64,000 nucleotides of DNA from assembly GCA_014529385.2 (NCBI GenBank), contig CM043942.1:4864501-4928500 (forward strand), in the 5' to 3' direction. Position 1 is the stretch's first letter, and the number at the start of each line of letters is the position of its first letter. The notes under the pieces are model-generated. The model was not told the DNA's origin and did no database searches. It saw only the letters and a program-made list of their open reading frames with translations. The translations under genes were made by a program, and so were the position numbers. Of this stretch, positions 48,571 through 59,404 are shown piece by piece. This DNA comes from Adiantum capillus-veneris (taxonomy: Eukaryota > Streptophyta > Polypodiopsida > Polypodiales > Pteridaceae).

Positions 48571-48791
48571 AAGCATTGCGGCGGCAAGGCGGTTGAGCAC
48601 GGCGTAGCGGCGTCTCTCTCTTCTTCACGGCGAGGAATCATCCACGACAGCAAGTGTAGAGCGGTGAGTGACACACCATCGCCATCTTTGAGCTTACTAG
48701 TTTAGGCTTGTTGTGTGCTTGGATCCATTTGTGGATCGCACACAATGTATCGGCAATTTCCTTGCATTGACACGTGCGACAGACGCGCACA
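46585..48791 (+). repeat. 3' LTR of element B copy 3
   Basis: 2,207 bp, homologous to 38686-40927, with many substitutions and small indels. It retains a ~44-bp piece (around 46720-46765) that is deleted from the other LTR. TATA-like box 46665-46675, (GA)n at 48521-48568, polypurine-like site before TGTTAACCC near 48199. Confidence 0.75.
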
Positions 48792-49034
48792 TTCTACTGT
48801 AGGCAAAACAACTCTAATAGCTGCAATCTTTGCAGCAAGACCTGCAACATCCTCAACATCGCCTACATCCTCAGAACTAGGACGTACATCAATGCCCTGC
48901 ACAATATTCCAGATGCCCTTTGACACAAGAACGTGTTGCATCATATAAGCCCACATAGGGTAATTGTCCCCATCCAACCTGTCCTCAGCAGCAGCAAACA
49001 TCTTGAACACATCTGTGTTGTTTTTGTCAGCCAT
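48792..49034 (-). pseudogene. Copia gag N-terminal fragment
   Basis: On the minus strand an ATG at 49032-49034 opens MADKNNTDVFKMFAAAEDRL, then DGDNYPMWAYMMQHVLVSKGIWNIVQG, typical of the UBN2-type gag of Ty1/Copia elements. The homology stops at 48792, where the B LTR ends. It is not closely similar to the gags of D or E. No LTR or PBS is seen beside it, so it is a relic, probably the target into which the B array inserted. Confidence 0.72.
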
Positions 49035-49234
49035 GGTAAATGCTGCACCTGATGTGAAAACTATCCGAACACTTACTCTTGGTACATGACAAAAATTTGG
49101 GTCCTTCTTAAGGGCTGCAGGTGCTCTTGTGAACAGAATCAATTATCTAGGATTCTTGTTCAGCTAGCTCTTTCTCCACTTGGGGTCAAGGGGTATGGCA
49201 GTGATTGTTGATGCACAATGTCATCATTTGTTTG
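49035..49234. other. Unassigned gap between Copia gag relic and element F ORF3
   Basis: No recognisable feature, and no polypurine tract or LTR for element F, whose 3' end seems to be lost here. The minus-strand frame of the Copia gag is open to 49142 without recognisable content. Confidence 0.4.
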
Positions 49235-51010
49235 CTAGTCTTCATTTTTTGTGAGCTGCCTAGATGTTTCAACAGCCTCTTGTGATTCCTTTGGTGGGGT
49301 TGTGGCGACTGTTTGTGGTAGTGGTCTGGTTTGTTCCTCCCCTTGAGGCTGTGTTTTTGCCCCTACTGCTTTGTCTTCTTGAGGCTTTGGGAATGCCTTG
49401 GCCGTTTCCTGCTGGGTGGTGGTAGACGGTGTGGCCTCTGTTTCTTGTATATTTGGTTGCTCAAAACTTGTTGCCTCCTTTGATTCAGGACTTGCTTCTC
49501 TTTCTGGTTCTGGCTCTTTTGCTTTGCCTTGCTCAGAAGTAGTTACTGCTTGTTGTTCATATTCTGTTGCCTCTTGCGGTCCAGGCTCCTTTTCCTCGGT
49601 GTGCTCTCCCTCTATGGATCTAACTGTTGGTGATGGTGGAGGGCTTGGCATGGGGTGGTCGTGTTGTTCCACAACAGGTGACTATGGTCTGGGAGACATC
49701 TCACTTTGTTCGTGCTGGGCCTCACTTTGTTGTGTCGCTTCATCTTGTTTTTCTTGCTCGGATGCATCTTCTCTCGCTTTTCTCTCAGCTTCTTGAGCTT
49801 ATTTAAGCTTTATTGCCTCTGCTTCCGCGTACATTCTTTCCAAAAAATCCTTTGGGTCTTCTGCTTCTTTCTGTGCTGAGCTCTTTGTTCTCGGCCCCTT
49901 TAACTCTTTTGGTACCCACTTTTTAGGGTCCTCACCTACAGCTTGGCGGCTTCTTTCACAAGTTTCTTTTTCCCTTTCATACCTTGCCTTTTTCTGTTGA
50001 GGATCTTCTTGATGTGCGGCCACTGCTTTTCTTTTCATCTCCTCTATGTGGGCCCTTCTTTCCTTGTTGTCAGAGCTTTCAATGCGATGTGCTTCATGAG
50101 AACTCTCTGAAGAATCTTCATCAGATTTGTAAATTCTTTTTGTGGACCTTGTTGCTCGAGGGGATGGCTGTGCAGACACAATCCATGTGTTCTGATTTGG
50201 GACAGGTGGCAAATTGTCTGCCATGCCGATAGCATGGTAAGATATTCTTGCAAGTACCTCAAGTTCTCCCATATAGGTTATCTTTCCCTCTTTCTTTGTT
50301 CCCTTCAAGGTGGATAGCACATACTGTGCATGATTAATGGGTTGCCTGATTGTTGACTTTAACTCTGTGTAAATGTAGTCGCAACTGCATGATTGGGTGT
50401 TGTGTACCTTGGCGGTCTCTTTGCTAGGAAGTGGAAGTGTTGGTGATACAACCGTGCTGGCTCTTTCACTTGTTTCTGGATGAGATCGACAAATGTTGCC
50501 GCAAACAGTCTCCTTGGTGAAGGTACCTGCTATCTTTTTGTCTCTAGATCTCATGGTTATCCCTTTTGTTGGCAACTTGAGAGCTTCAACCACTATTTCT
50601 TTTGTAATTATCACTTCTACCTTGTGCCCTTGCTGGTCATTAATCTAGGCTGTTCCATCTTCTTTGATTGTGGACAAAAGCTCATGGCTTTTTGAAAATC
50701 TACACCACATGGCTCTTGTTTGTAGAACTCTCTGAGTCCAAGCCTTCTTTTATCTTCTTTTGTTTCAGAATTTGCCGCGACATCATAGACCTCTTTTGGC
50801 AGAAGCTGTAGTTCTATCTGATGTCCTTCTTCACTTTTAAATATACCTGTGAAAACAGTTGTGTTGTTCTCCTCCAGCTGTTCTTTTGACAGATAGGTCG
50901 CTTTGACTGTCTTTACTGAACTGGGGTCTGGGGTCCAGTTGGTATGGTGGCAGATCTTGCACCTTCTCTTTTTGAGTGACCCTCTTCTTGGCCTTCTTTG
51001 CAACTTGCAT
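49235..51010 (-). pseudogene. Element F ORF3 (envelope-position ORF)
   Basis: Read from an ATG at 51008-51010 with a basic start (QVAKKAKKRVTQKEK); a frameshift follows. The text YLSKEQLEENNTTVFTGIF, LLPKEVYDVAAN, FYKQEPCGVDFQKAM and LMTSKGTRVEVIITKEIVVEAL aligns with the ORF3 of C (HISDEILAQIP, MPWEIWNLH, FFRLQPWGTYYMRAH, DGSKVKVKITKEIINEAL). Then come GELEVLARISYHAIGMADNLPP (C has YMNVGPMLTRIAYQASRM), a Lys/Glu-rich coiled-coil-like stretch, and a Pro/Gln/Glu-rich tail. Stops at about 50634 and 49799 break it. Function unknown; no transmembrane segment is evident. Confidence 0.68.
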
Positions 51011-52228
51011 GGCTCCTGTTCAGTGCATAGAGTGCAAAAGTTAGAAAATTCAATAGATTCCTTTGTGAAATGTCCTTCGGTCTGAACTACCAAAAATTTG
51101 AGTTTAATTTGCTTCAAATCAATTTTTGAACATGCATAGATGCATAAAAATATATCAAGACCGAAATCATAAAGTCCAAGTAAAATTTGCAACAAAAGTG
51201 AATAATCATAATTATTTACAACTAATGAATTTTGTCAACTTTTTGCAATTTTGGAATCATAGGCTTGAAGTATATATCAAATAGATACTATGAGTGAAAT
51301 ATGGGCTCATTTGAGTCACAGGGTGAGAATGGTGCCAGATTTAGGATTTCAGTCTTTGAAACAGTAGATATAAAAAAAAATTGAGATTTTGAGCTCCAAA
51401 TTTGTTCAAAGTTGGTGAGTGGGCTTAGGAAATCATATGCTTTGGTCTCATGAAGGCACAATTGCATTTTCTTCCTATTTTCTTCCTATCTTGGCCAAAA
51501 AGTAAATAATCGTGATCATTAACTTTTTCATCAAAATGTGCATTTTTTGGTGCAACTTGGTTCTAGGAATGATGTAGACCCTGTGTATGTGATATGAGGT
51601 GATTTGGATCAAAAACGTGATTGATAACTCAGAAATTGGTTTGAAAGGACTTCTTTGCATTTTTTGGCAATTTTCCAAGTTATCATTAATCAAATTGGCT
51701 CATACTTGAAATGTGGCATGTAATAGGTGTGCACAAGTGATAGGTGAAGTGATGGTATCATTTTCAAGCCAAAAATATTGCAAAAGTAAATAATCGCGAT
51801 TATTTACAGCAATCAACTTTTTCTTGCGAAACTTGAAAATTTCAACATAAACATATTCAATATTCCTAATACAAGTCCTAAATTGAGTTTGATAAAGTTT
51901 TGTGCTTTCGACATCACTTCGTGATTTGTCGACTCTGAAATCACCGCTTTTTGTGGTTACCTGGCCTGTGGAGTTGGTTAGTCACATTTGAGGCTATGGA
52001 CTTGTCCGCTACATAGTCCTGAAGAAAGTCATCCAATTTTGGCCCATTTGGAGTCAGTTTGACCTCGTATGTCAAATTTGACGCTTTGTAGTCTTCGAGC
52101 TATTTTTTGAAATCCATTTCATGTTAGGCTCTTTGTTTGAAGATGCTCTTCTTTGTGTTTTGAACCTTAGAACCATCTTTGGTACTACTGGTGATGCTTT
52201 GGGCACTCAAATTTGAATTGGCTTATCC
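51011..52228. other. Noncoding spacer of element F with AT-flanked palindromes
   Basis: About 1.2 kb with no credible gene. Three related palindromes sit about 290 bp apart: 51201-51216 (aataatcataattatt), 51505-51520 (aataatcgtgatcatt) and 51786-51807, a perfect 22-bp palindrome gtaaataatcgcgattatttac. Same position and same ATCGCGAT core as the spacer of C. Confidence 0.75.
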
Positions 52229-52680
52229 TTAAGCTGTGCTTTTGGTACCCAAATCTGCGTGACTCCTTGCATGCTGGTAACCTCCTTTCCATTCCTCCTT
52301 GCTTGGTGCAATTGAAAAAATGAGTTGTCCGCCTTTAGGTGATAGCTTGAGTTGATTGGTATCCCAATCTGGTATTGCCTTGTAAGTCCGCATCCATGGG
52401 ATTCCCAGAATCATTGTCTCATTCATGTGTTCATCTGGTAAGCATACAAACTCATGAGGACATGAACATCCGTATACTATCACATTCAAGTTGACCACTC
52501 CCAATGTTGATGTTGGGTTCTTGTTGCATAGTCGCTATTCCAACTATCAATGACTGACTTGTTGATTTCTTGTATGTGGAATAACTGATTGCATTTACTC
52601 GAGCTCCTGTATCGACCAATGAATTTGTGATATGATTGTTCAGCTGTATATTGATGCAAAGGTCGATTCCATCCAACCAT
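52229..52680 (-). pseudogene. Element F protease 2: retropepsin-like domain downstream of integrase
   Basis: Reads DGIDLCINIQLNNHITNSLVDTGARVNAISYSTYKK, then in a shifted frame VVNLNVIVYGCSCPHEFVCLPDEHMNETMILGIPWMRTYKAIPDW. DTGA and MILGIPWM are the two ends of a retropepsin. It aligns with protease 2 of C (RVNVANFSTYK, CPHQFFVMKD, CLGVPWMRTYNAVTKW) and is preceded by the same EQW/EWL..G(I/F)D lead-in. One frameshift near 52500 breaks it. It follows the integrase C-terminus by about 120 bp. Confidence 0.82.
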
Positions 52681-52796
52681 TCATCATCTATTTACACTAC
52701 ATCTTTTTGCAATTCCCATTGTCAGTCATTTATTTCCAGAGTGTTGATGGGAATAGGTATCTGTTGATTTTTAATAGTAGCCTTTCTTTTGAGTAC

Positions 52797-54600
52797 TCAA
52801 AGTTGAGCTTCCTCTTGGGCTTCATCAATAACTTGTTGTCGTTTTATCTTTCTTTGCTTAGCTGCATGCATCCTTTCTAGCAATGCATTGGCTAGTGGCA
52901 GATTGTACTTCTTTAAATGACATCCAATAATCCAATTAGCCATTGGTTTACCATCTAGGGTAGACAACTTAACTGCTCCACTTGGAGACACATCTTCAAT
53001 GACAAACGATTTGTTTCTTTTTTTCTTAAACTTGGGATTGTGTTTCCTAAGAGAATAGACTAAAACTAAGTCCCCTTTTTTGAAGATTTTGTAATTAGAT
53101 GGGAATCAAAAAATTGTTTTTGTTTTCGCTTTTGTGCACAGATGTGAGCTACAGCAGTTAGCCTTTGCTCCTCTAGCTGTCTTTTTAACAATTCATGTCC
53201 AGTCCACTCAAAATCCTTAGCTACGCTTAGTGTCGGCAATAAAAATTCTATTGGTAGTATGGCATTAAGACCAAAAACAAGGTTAAAGGTTATAGCATTT
53301 AAAATTGTTTTAAATGAAACTCAATAAGCCCATAGAGAAGCATGGAGATTCATTTCCCAGTCTGTCCTTCCTAAACTAACCACTTTAGTCAACACCAAGC
53401 TAAGAATGTTATTCGTATGCTCAGCTTGTCCATTTGCTTGTGGATGATAGGGAGCTGATTTGTTATGGTGGATTACTAGAAATTCATTAAGTAGATTCTC
53501 AATTACCTCATTGAGAAAATTAGTTCCCCTATCACTGACAATTTCTATTGGCAGTCCATATCTTGGTGAACACATACTCATATAAGAATGCGTCAATTGT
53601 TTTGGCATCATTCTTTTAAGTTGCTTTAGCCTCGGCCCACTTGGTCAAATAGTCTGTAGCTACAATGATGTATTGAGCTTGGATTCTATAAGCATGTGGC
53701 TGTATTGGCCCAACAAAATCTATACCCCATTTTGCAAAATCTGTGGTCCCCATAATTGGTCTTAAGGGCATGCTATCCACACGGGTTGGCATTTTTGTTC
53801 GTTGACATGCACCACATCTCTGAACATATTCTTTGGCATCTTCAAAAAGTATTGGGCACCATATGCCTACCATTAAGATAGCTCTTGTAGTGGTCTCACT
53901 AGAAAAGTGACGTGCCGCTAATCCAGCATGTGCTTGTTCTATAATAGGAATGCACTCATTTTCATTTGCATAAAGATGCACATGTTGATACTTACCTCTT
54001 CGAAACAATTGGTTTCCAATAAGAGCATAGTCTCCTGGTTCAGTTTCAATTTCTCTTTGGCGGCGTTTACTCATATCTTCAGGAAATGTTCGGCTTGATA
54101 AGTAAGTAATTAGATAGTTACTCCACTTGGGAACATGCGACATTTGGAACAATGTTACATGAGGTATGAGTGTTTGTTTTTGACATTGAGGACAACCTTT
54201 CACAAAAGAATGAACATCTCTCCTCGTAGCTAGCCAAGATACTCCAAATCTCAAGATCCTTTGCATAGTTTGGTCTTCTGCAAAGTAAAGCCCTACTACC
54301 GTAATATGTGCTTAAATTAGGTATTGGGTTTTCTCTTCAGGATTAATGCAGAACATCAATATTCCATCTCGATTTCTTTTGTATAGCCTTCCAGCTAGTA
54401 ATTGATACATAGCCAATTGCTCAATTAATCCCATTGTAATAGGAACTGGTATTTGTGAATCCGCTTGAGCTATGGTCATCAATGATACCATGTTTTTCGA
54501 CCATCGAGGTATCATTTCTACGGAGAACAGATATGCATCTGGTAGATCATCATCTACACCCTTAGGTGGTTCTCCTGAAACATTTCTTGACAAATGATCT
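52797..54600 (-). pseudogene. Element F integrase with duplicated HHCC module
   Basis: Starts with the end of RNase H (DHLSRNVSGEPPKGVDDDLPDAYLF). Module 1: LYKRNRDGILMFC...[15 protein letters not shown]...CPQCQK (the second His is Tyr, and a stop precedes AH). Module 2: [11 protein letters not shown]...[17 protein letters not shown]...CGACQRTK. Core: [18 protein letters not shown] and GQAEHTNNI. C-terminus: PSGAVKLSTLDGKPMANWIIGCHLKKYNLPL. Frameshifts occur near 53612 and 53321. Same duplicated layout as element C. Confidence 0.85.
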
Positions 54601-55211
54601 TGTAAGGTCTCTACTTTCGAATTTCACACAAGTTCTATTACGCAGTTGAATTTTCTTTAACCATCACTCATTATTTGAGATATTCAAGTTCAAATTATGA
54701 ATCGTAGGTTGAGAAAACCTAGAATTTAAAATTTACGCTAAAAAATTCTGACATGTTTAGCTATATGAATCACTAACTAACTTATTGCAAGACTTATTTA
54801 CTGATTGTAGAATTTTCTTTTACTACTGTAAAGTTAATGTAAGACTGTAAAGTTTAACTTAAAAATATAAAGTAAATTATCATTAAGGAAATAAATAAAA
54901 GAATTATAAAGACAAAAGAATACACAGGGATGACAAATGAAGGCACATGGACTCACCTAGACTCACATAGGAGGGGACAAAGTGGGACACACTGTCACAT
55001 GAAAAGGAGAGGCTAGTCTTGACTAATCTTAATGAGGGGGGCCTGTGTGGCCTTATCTTTTGATGATAATGACAAAGTGGTCAAGCTGATGGGTACCACA
55101 AGGGTACCAAAAACGCGGGTATGAATTTTGAAAAAAATAATTATTTTTTTGTTAAAAAATTTAAATTATTTTTTTTTTGGGAAAAAAAAAGTTGGACGTT
55201 TTCTTTTCTGC

Positions 55212-55220
55212 TATAAATAG
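55212..55220 (+). promoter_or_regulatory. TATA box of element G 5' LTR
   Basis: tataaatag about 610 bp into the LTR; the 3' LTR has the same at 63721-63729. Confidence 0.65.
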
Positions 55221-55384
55221 AGCATCCATGCTCACACTTTAGAGATAGAGATTGCCTCTATAGCGCTCACAAAGTGCTGCCACTTCTCTTAGAGAGAAGG
55301 CGTCCACAAACCATTAAGAGAGCAAAAACTCTAGTGGACTAATAAGGTGCGTATTAATTGAGCATTCAATTAACTTTAGGAATG

Positions 55385-56200
55385 ATGTATGTGCGCTATC
55401 TCTTACTCTAATCTCTCTAATAGATTAGTAAGATTCAATTAGTTTTAAAAAGGATATGTGTGTGTGTGTGTGCTATCTCCTACTCTAATCTCTCTAATAG
55501 ATAGTAAGATTCAATTAGTTTTAAGAAGGATATGTGTGTATGTGTGCTATCCCTTACTCTAATCTCTCTAATAGATTAGTAAATTCAATCAGCTATGTGT
55601 GTGTGTGTGCTATCTCCAACTCTAATCTCTCTAATAATTAGTAAGATTCAATTAACTATGTGTGTGTGTGCTATCTATTACTCTAATCTCTACTGGATTA
55701 GTAAGATTCAATTAGCTTTAAGTAGGATATGTGTGTGTGTGTGTGTGCTATCTTTTACTCTAATCTCTCTAATAGATTAGTAAGATTCAATTAGCTATGT
55801 GTGTGTGTGCTGTCTATTACTCTAATCTCTAATGGATTAGTAAGATTCAATTAGCTTTAAGTAGGATATGTATGTGTGTGTGCGCTATCTTTTACTCTAA
55901 TCTCTCTAATAGATTAGTAAGATTAGTAAGATTCAATTAGCTATGTGTGTGTGTGTGTGCGCTATCTTTTACTCTAATCTCTCTAATAGATTAGTAAGAT
56001 TCAATTAGCTATGTGTGTGTGTGTGCTATCTCTTACTCTAATCTCTTTAATAGATTAGTAAGAGTCAATTAGCTTCAAGAAAAGGATGTGTGTGTGTTCT
56101 CTTTTACTCTAATCTTTTTAATGGATTAGTAAGATTCAATTAATTTTAGAAAAGATGTGTGTGTATGTTTTCTCTTACTCTAATCTCTCTAAGTATACCT
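55385..56200 (+). repeat. Minisatellite in element G LTR
   Basis: About ten imperfect units of 60-95 bp, each with a (gt)n run, gctatctYttactctaatctctc, taatagattagtaagattcaatta and an optional gctttaagtaggatat. The 3' LTR enters the same array at about 63900 and is cut by the window end. Confidence 0.92.
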
Positions 56201-56648
56201 ACTCTCTCTAGTCAGTACATCTTCACTATTAACTTATGTATAGTTAATTGAAAGTTAATACATAAGAGAACTCATCATATTCTTATTATACATGATGAAA
56301 TTCTCATTCACCAATTTTATTGTCAATTAGATTAAGTGGAATTTTGAATAATACTAAAAATTGATTTAGTTGAAGAATAGAAATTGAAGTTAGAATTGGA
56401 TTAGAAATGTGAAGCATAAAAGTAATGCATTTCTAAACTTTCACTCATAGTTTACACACTTAATTTTTGATTAATCACGATTAGTAATTATTTGAGGTAT
56501 AGAAATTAGATATAGAACAACAACCCTAAGTGTGAATCCGAGTTGACGAGGGTTCAAATTACAGACTCTCTTTGGAAACAAGGAGATTACTAAAGAAATT
56601 GACCAGTTTAAAGTTCTAAGTGTATAACATAAGTGTAGTACAAAAAAA

Positions 56649-56769
56649 TGGCTCCAAAGCGTGCTTGAACCCAAGGCGCTAATGATCATGAAGCTGGTAC
56701 AAGTAACGGTAGTGGAACTCCTGCGGAACGTACTATATCTCCACCAATCGGACCAATTGGAGATATGGT
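56649..56769 (+). pseudogene. Element G gag N-terminus
   Basis: ATG with APKRA, a TGA, then TQGANDHEAGTSNGSGTPAERTISPPIGPIGDMVQ, a typical low-complexity start of a plant chromovirus gag. After about 56769 the homology ends and foreign sequence follows; gag resumes at about 58890. Confidence 0.55.
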
Positions 56770-57477
56770 ACAGGTTAGTATTGCAGTTTCAAGTTATGCA
56801 TCATTGCATATGCGAGACCATAGGAATATATTATTTACCTTATGAAAAGAAAATACGGACCGAAACCAAGTGGCTTAACCCCAAGAAACTCGACATATGT
56901 TTGACAAAGTAGGAAAGAATGTCTGGTTAAACTGGTTGCTATAGGAAAGAATGTTTGTCCAAAACCTTCGGTATGGTTTCTCTCAAGTCTCTCTACTTAT
57001 TAGCACTGGTATTATGTGGCAGTTGCCGAGGAGTGAGATGACGCCCAAGATGGCACCGCTGATGCTGTGGTGGGAGTACACCTATATTAGCCCAGTTGGA
57101 TACTGCAGTTTTGTTTTGCCGTGGCGTGAGGATGACGCCCAGATTGGCACCGTTGTTGTGGCAGGAGTACGTACAGATAAGCACAACGAGTACTTGTCGA
57201 GCGTTATGGGACGCTCATGAGGACAAGGGTTTTTATAAATAATGTATACACCGATCGGACATAATAGCGCCAATAGAGATTCTTGAGTGAACCTAATCCA
57301 AGGGTTGTTGGTTTAAAATTGGACAACTTCTTGTTTGACTATTGTTTGTAATACTGTTTGAAGGGTTGTTTTAACGAATCAGTATCATAAATAAAGTAAA
57401 GGAACATGTATGTTTAAACAGTGTGGTAGTAATTAGATAACAAAAGAAGGGTGAGTGTGGTGTGGAAAGGGGGAGAA

Positions 57478-57857
57478 TGATACCCCGACGGTACCATTCT
57501 ATGGACTGGTGGACTCGATGAGTCGGGTAACTTTCCAACGCTAGAAATTATTTTTTTAAAGCCATAAATCTTAAAAGAGACAAACCTGGGCGGTTGTGCT
57601 TTTGAAACATGGGGAAAAAAGCGCACAGGTTGGTCACTCTAAGATTTATACTTTTAGGTATAATTTATTATAGATAGTTTTTAGATAGGGTTATGGTGGT
57701 CACGCTCCGCCATAGCGAGATAGGACCAATCCTTCACTAACGGTTCATGCCCGTGGCTACGTAGTAGCTAAGGCAATGTCTGTTGGTTTTTCTTTTTAAG
57801 GATTGGAGACCTATGAAAGGTACTCCGCTCCTCTCAAAAATGGGCAGGGACCTCACA
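57478..57857 (+). repeat. LTR-like block of insertion H
   Basis: 380 bp beginning TGATACCCCGACGG after a polypurine tract and ending CTCACA one base before tggtatcagagc. The start resembles Tekay/Del-type chromovirus LTR starts. Only one copy is present. Confidence 0.6.
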
Positions 57858-57858
57858 C

Positions 57859-57870
57859 TGGTATCAGAGC
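57859..57870 (+). other. Primer-binding site in insertion H
   Basis: tggtatcagagc, the initiator Met tRNA complement, one base after the LTR-like block. Confidence 0.8.
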
Positions 57871-58047
57871 CTAGGTTAAAGCTTGGGGAGATGTTTAGAT
57901 TGATGTTTGGATGTTGAAGGATGTGAATGTTTGAAATAATAGAAGAACCTAGAAAAATTGTTTTGAGGTTTTATATGGTATTGAAGACTGAACTTTCCTT
58001 GTACAGGAAAATGTTCATTCATCCTACCAGAAATTCCAGGTGTTCAC

Positions 58048-58500
58048 CATCATGTTTGAAAATGCATGTCAATCACCAAATTATCAGTTTCGAAAAAGGG
58101 TGATGATGATTTTGGATAGGGTGTTTGCACCACCTATCCCAAGGGTGCATAGAGTATGGGGCATCAACTAGAGTCCATCTGGAGGAACCTATACCATCGA
58201 TGCTGACAAGATATGGTGCATGGATACCAACCTCAAGAAACTTCGATGGTCAGAGGAGTTAAAAGTCATCGAAGTTTATCTTTTCATTAGTACTAAGAAT
58301 CCGGATACTACCATTACCTTGGGAGGAGAAAAGATATCTCAGACTCAATGGATCTATAACCAAGTTACAAAAGTTATCCATGGTGGTAGGATTTGACCCA
58401 TATGTGTATCTCGTAGCTTTCAAGGGTCAAAAGAAACTTATTATTTTGATCCTTTAGCCTATCCTTTTGTAGTCACTAAACTCAAAATATAGAGACATTA
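58048..58500 (+). pseudogene. Unrecognised coding remnant downstream of the insertion H PBS
   Basis: A frame with a few stops reads FENACQSPNYQFRKRVMMIL, DRVFAPPIPRVHRVWGIN, then YTIDADKIWCMDTNLKKLRW, SEELKVIEVYLFISTKNPDT. Its position just after the PBS suggests a gag, but I recognise no gag motif, knuckle or enzyme. It could be a host-derived piece. Confidence 0.35.
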
Positions 58501-58533
58501 CAATCCTTGTACCTAAAGACTACCAACCTTGGT

Positions 58534-58888
58534 AGCAAATAATGTGTATATAAATAAAGTTTGGATTAATATTATCTTTTTTTTTTTTATTGTTTGATCA
58601 AGTCTTGCCTTAAAGTGGATTAAAGTTAGAGTATCCAATAACGTTTCACTTAATCTATATTGCACAGAGTGCGGTGTATACATCTCTTCAAGAGAAAAAG
58701 CTACTTCTCAAGCAAATAATGTGTATATAAATAAAGTTTGGATTAATATTATCTTTTTTTTATATTATTGTTTGATCAAGTCTTGCCTTAAAGTGGATTA
58801 AAGTTAGAGTATCCAATAAAGTTTCACTTAATCTATATTGCACAGAGTGCGGTGTATACATCTCTTCAAGAGAAAAAGCTACTTCTCA
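58534..58888 (+). repeat. 177-178 bp tandem duplication
   Basis: 58534-58710 and 58711-58888 both run from agcaaataatgtgtatataa to gctacttctca, differing in the T-run. It ends right where G gag resumes. Confidence 0.9.
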
Positions 58889-59404
58889 AGCAAGCTAAAC
58901 TTTCGTCTTTCAAAGGGGAGCCCTAGTTGAGCGCGATGTAGAAGTGTGGCTCAAAGAGATGGAGGATTATTTTGCTGCTCTGTTGGTACTACTCCCGATA
59001 ACCAAGCAATGTTGGCTATGTTTCGTCTCATGGGGGATGCCAAGCTTTGGTGGAAACAATACTGCAAAGATAATCAAGTAGCTCAAAACACTCAAACTTG
59101 GGAAGATATTAAGTATGCTATCAAAGGACGTTATCTTCCACCTGCGCACGAATCCCTTAAGATGAATGAATTATTCAACTTACATCAGTTTCATCTTACA
59201 GTGGAAGAATACTACTCCAAATTTGTAACTCTTAGGCGCTATGCTCCGCCAATGACCGCAGATCAACAAGTAGCCTGTTTCTGCCAAGGGATAAATGCTC
59301 CTTTAAATACATGTCTAGAAGCCATGAGGCCTATAAATTTTCAAGATGCTCTTTTAAGAGCTAAACCCTTAGCTAAAGAGATGTCAAACTCTCAAAGGGT
59401 GTGA
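58889..59404 (+). pseudogene. Element G gag core
   Basis: Resumes with VERDVEVWLKEMEDYF, then NQAMLAMFRLMGDAKLWWKQY, WEDIKYAIKGRYLPPAHESL, FNLHQFHLTVEEYYSKFVTL and VACFCQGINAPLNTCLEAM: the Retrotrans_gag capsid-like domain. It ends at a TGA (59402-59404) that is in frame with the following pol, so gag and pol were once one frame. Confidence 0.9.

Larger units (their letters stand above)
40928..48791 (+). mobile_element. Element B copy 3 (most complete copy)
   Basis: Internal region 40928-46584 flanked by LTRs 38686-40927 (shared) and 46585-48791. It carries gag, protease and tail only. It ends exactly where a minus-strand Copia gag begins (48792), so that Copia fragment is probably the original target. 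The TSD cannot be tested because the left end of the array is truncated. Confidence 0.83.
49235..54600 (-). mobile_element. Element F: minus-strand Gypsy relative of element C (3' part)
   Basis: In element orientation (right to left): end of RNase H (DHLSR at 54600), duplicated integrase zinc module, integrase core, C-terminus, protease 2, a spacer with palindromes, and ORF3. The layout matches element C domain for domain, but the sequence is clearly diverged (a different family). The 5' part (RT, gag, LTR) is cut off by the insertion of element G at 54600/54601 and should continue right of the window. No LTR of F is visible. Confidence 0.85.
54601..56640 (+). repeat. 5' LTR of element G (right end not resolved)
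   Basis: Matches 63160-64000 as far as the window goes. A block around 55135-55190 (AT-rich, about 40-55 bp) is missing from the 3' copy. TATA box 55212-55220. The end of the LTR and the PBS between 56200 and 56640 could not be identified; the upper bound used here is the gag start. Confidence 0.6.
56770..58888 (+). mobile_element. Insertion H inside element G gag: PPT-LTR-PBS segment of another retrotransposon
   Basis: Contains polypurine tract ggaaagggggagaa (about 57464-57477), an LTR-like block (57478-57857, TGATACCCC...CTCACA), and an initiator-Met PBS (57859-57870). That is the order 3' internal end, LTR, 5' internal start. Boundaries and TSD are not resolved. A 55-bp imperfect repeat (tgccgWggMgtgag...gggagtac) lies at about 57020-57170. 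Confidence 0.5.
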
